Source of the DNA: Comchoanobacter sp040266255
GTDB lineage: Bacteria; Pseudomonadota; Gammaproteobacteria; Comchoanobacterales; Comchoanobacteraceae
Reading direction: 5' to 3'
DNA: 5,990 bases
Assembly (NCBI GenBank): GCA_040266255.1
Contig: JBDQEV010000038.1
Location: 1-5,990 of the forward strand
Shown here: piece by piece, positions 4,474-5,990 of the stretch
How positions within the stretch are numbered: position 1 is the first letter of the stretch
How the letters are laid out: each line of letters opens with the position of its first letter
Translations under genes and position numbers: made by a program
Notes under the pieces: model-generated
Databases searched by the model: none
Told to the model about the DNA's origin: nothing
What the model saw: the letters and a program-made list of their open reading frames with translations, nothing else

Positions 4474-5990
4474 TTGGCGATTTATTGCTCGTGCTGGTTT
4501 GCTCAGGGTTAATGCTAATAATACTATCTTCAGGGAAGTAGTTATTAATGATGCCAGCGCTATGTAATATTTTTACCGGAGCTCTAAGGGTCTCCAATGC
4601 TTGCTGAGAGAAGAATGTAGTTAATATTTTTAAAATATAAAGTGCATTGTAGTAAGTGTATCGGTCAAGGTATGTTGTGACTGCTAAAGTTCCCAATAGT
4701 ATGAGAGGCGAGATTGGGCTGAATATTTGGATCATGGATAAGTTTTGCAAGACTGTAACAGTCAGCAATATGCTTGATATGCCAAGGGTGGCTAACACAG
4801 GTAATCCAGCCATTTTCCAGCTGATCTCTTCAATTTTTAAGGAATAAGTACAGTAATGAAATGCGGTATAAAATGCTGTAGCACCAATGCACCACATCGG
4901 TGTAGTGATATGAGCAAGAAGTATATTTGCGATTAGAGTGAAGTGTGACAATAAAAGCGGTAGACCTAATGTACCTAAGAAAATAAGTGAGTAAAATAAT
5001 ACTCTGATAAGTAATGGTTGCGTGACAGGAGCAGATTTGTTTTGAGAAAGTATATAGTCTTTTTGCGACTCATTATTGCTGTCTTTTTTCCAAACGCTCA
5101 CAATATCATTTGTGCTCGATTGTAATGAACTCCATTTAGTCGGTAGTTCAAAGTATTGTGTGAAAGAGTTAAATGCCTCTATAGCAGCTTGTGCTTGTAA
5201 TACAATGATTGCAATTTCATATTGACCAGAAAAAACCAATGTTGCAGTGATTAGAATGAGACCAAATGAAAATACATTATTGATTAAGTCGGTCAGCATT
5301 TTACTGATCAACTTCCACTGATTTAGAATAAACTTGTGATTGATAAGGCTAATGCCACGCTTGAGTAAAGTCTGACTTTCATTGTCTAATGTTTTTGCAT
5401 TAAGGCCTAGTTCATGATCACGTACTTCCTGTGTTTGAGCACTGATTTTGTCTCCAATTTTTGCTTTTATACTCAGGCAAATTAAACTCACGGATAGAGT
5501 AAGCATAAAGGCATTGAACCCTAATAGTAAGTAGTAAAGGTATGTTTCAAAAACAAAGGCAGAAATGCCAAGTAAGAGCTCATGAAATGTCTTGGTAGAG
5601 GGATCTTTAGACAGATTTTTAAGGTTAGTGGCATTGGCTTTAAACTCGTGTTGGCTATACTCATCAATCGTATGTGTTGCAAGAGCTTTTAAGTTCCAAG
5701 CTTCAATTTTGTCTTTTCTATTGCTGATCCAGTATTTAAACGCTGATTTTGCAATGCTAGCTCCCAATGCAAACGGTAAGAGGCTGTAAAATGAAAAGGA
5801 TTTACCAGATTTTAGTAATTTAAGTAGTTCTTTAATACTGAAATGAATAATAGAGCTTTTTAGAATACTGTTTGATAATTCTAAGATTGTAACTTGTATG
5901 CTGTTTTTAATCGCATAAACACGTTGTGTAAAGGAGGGGGGGGGAGACTTTTTAGATCTAGGATATGAGTATAAGCCAGCAATATTAATA
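4460..5990 (-). CDS. Large polytopic membrane protein with an SbmA/ABC-type transmembrane region, no visible ATPase (5' end outside the window)
   Basis: The frame is open from the right window edge (first full codon at 5989) to the TAA at 4462-4460, 509 visible residues. A TTG at 5767 is the first conventional start codon in frame, but it falls inside a hydrophobic helix (LLPFALGASIAK) and the frame continues upstream, so the real start is beyond 5990. Hydrophobic segments lie at about 66-84, 137-175 (two helices), 233-254, 256-275, 326-347, 350-372, 394-415 and 423-441. Residues of about 85-300 resemble the ABC_membrane_2/SbmA fold: FKYWISNRKDKIEAWN, KNLSKDPSTKTFHELLLG (where the family has RNPDQRI-x-ED), a long polar helix with TLDNESQTLLKRG, and AQAAIEAFNSFTQYFELPTKW (260-290 region) for the family's G-x-VQGALSWF-x-D-x-Y-x-x-LAEW. 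No Walker A, Walker B or LSGGQ motif follows; instead there are four more helices and a Ser/Thr/Pro-rich tail. Substrate and role are unknown. It could be a transporter permease or an unrelated helical membrane protein with a chance resemblance. Confidence 0.6.
   Translation of the reverse strand, partial: INIAGLYSYPRSKKSPPPSFTQRVYAIKNSIQVTILELSNSILKSSIIHFSIKELLKLLKSGKSFSFYSLLPFALGASIAKSAFKYWISNRKDKIEAWNLKALATHTIDEYSQHEFKANATNLKNLSKDPSTKTFHELLLGISAFVFETYLYYLLLGFNAFMLTLSVSLICLSIKAKIGDKISAQTQEVRDHELGLNAKTLDNESQTLLKRGISLINHKFILNQWKLISKMLTDLINNVFSFGLILITATLVFSGQYEIAIIVLQAQAAIEAFNSFTQYFELPTKWSSLQSSTNDIVSVWKKDSNNESQKDYILSQNKSAPVTQPLLIRVLFYSLIFLGTLGLPLLLSHFTLIANILLAHITTPMWCIGATAFYTAFHYCTYSLKIEEISWKMAGLPVLATLGISSILLTVTVLQNLSMIQIFSPISPLILLGTLAVTTYLDRYTYYNALYILKILTTFFSQQALETLRAPVKILHSAGIINNYFPEDSIISINPEQTSTSNKSPTKTA
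5936..5944. repeat. Nine-base poly-G (poly-C on the coding strand) tract inside a reading frame
   Basis: Nine consecutive G on the plus strand, flanked by GGA and A, is the longest G or C run in this AT-rich window. On the minus strand it encodes Pro-Pro-Pro plus the neighbouring Ser codons (SPPPS) of the membrane protein, about 15 residues from the window edge and before its first membrane helix. Tracts of this type mutate by slipped-strand mispairing, and a one-base change would shift the frame. Of the three frames entering the tract from the window edge, one holds stops (TAA, TAG) and two are open within the 45 bases visible. Contingency function is inferred. Confidence 0.75.

Noticed and set aside
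4620..4640. AT-rich inverted repeat (ATATTTT / AAAATAT) as a terminator
   Set aside because: It lies inside the coding region of the membrane protein, has almost no loop, no GC stem and no proper T-tract context.

Overview
The window looks like a core chromosomal segment of an AT-rich gammaproteobacterium. Its backbone is a block also known from E. coli and relatives: coaE-zapD on one strand, facing mutT and secA on the other. I infer a host-associated or otherwise streamlined lineage, perhaps Legionellales-like. The basis is low GC by eye, very tight packing with 3' overlaps between convergent genes, sequence drift in conserved proteins, and loss of yacG and of the SecA zinc tail. The taxonomic guess is weak and rests on no database search.

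Layout. Positions 1-249 (+) are the 3' end of coaE (dephospho-CoA kinase), followed by zapD at 309-1070 (+), an FtsZ-bundling factor. Facing them on the minus strand is secA (4153-1667), then a small DUF4389-like membrane protein (1686-1447), then mutT (1437-1030). These three overlap or nearly touch and read as one operon. zapD and mutT overlap tail to tail by 41 bp. Divergent from secA across a 65-bp gap is a short dciA/DUF721 gene (4219-4473, +). It overlaps by 14 bp the 3' end of a large minus-strand membrane-protein gene (4460 to beyond 5990).

Functions. The conserved genes are housekeeping: CoA synthesis, division-ring assembly, nucleotide-pool sanitation, Sec export and probably replicative helicase loading. 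The genes run with almost no intergenic DNA, and no stretch over 300 bases lacks a gene.

The least ordinary part is the right end. The membrane protein's reading frame continues without a stop past every possible in-window start and off the window edge. Its middle resembles the transmembrane domain of SbmA/ABC_membrane_2-type transporters. It then continues into further membrane helices instead of an ATPase. A nine-base G:C homopolymer sits inside this frame in otherwise AT-rich DNA and is a candidate slippage (phase-variation) site. I see no mobile element, CRISPR array, tRNA or rRNA.
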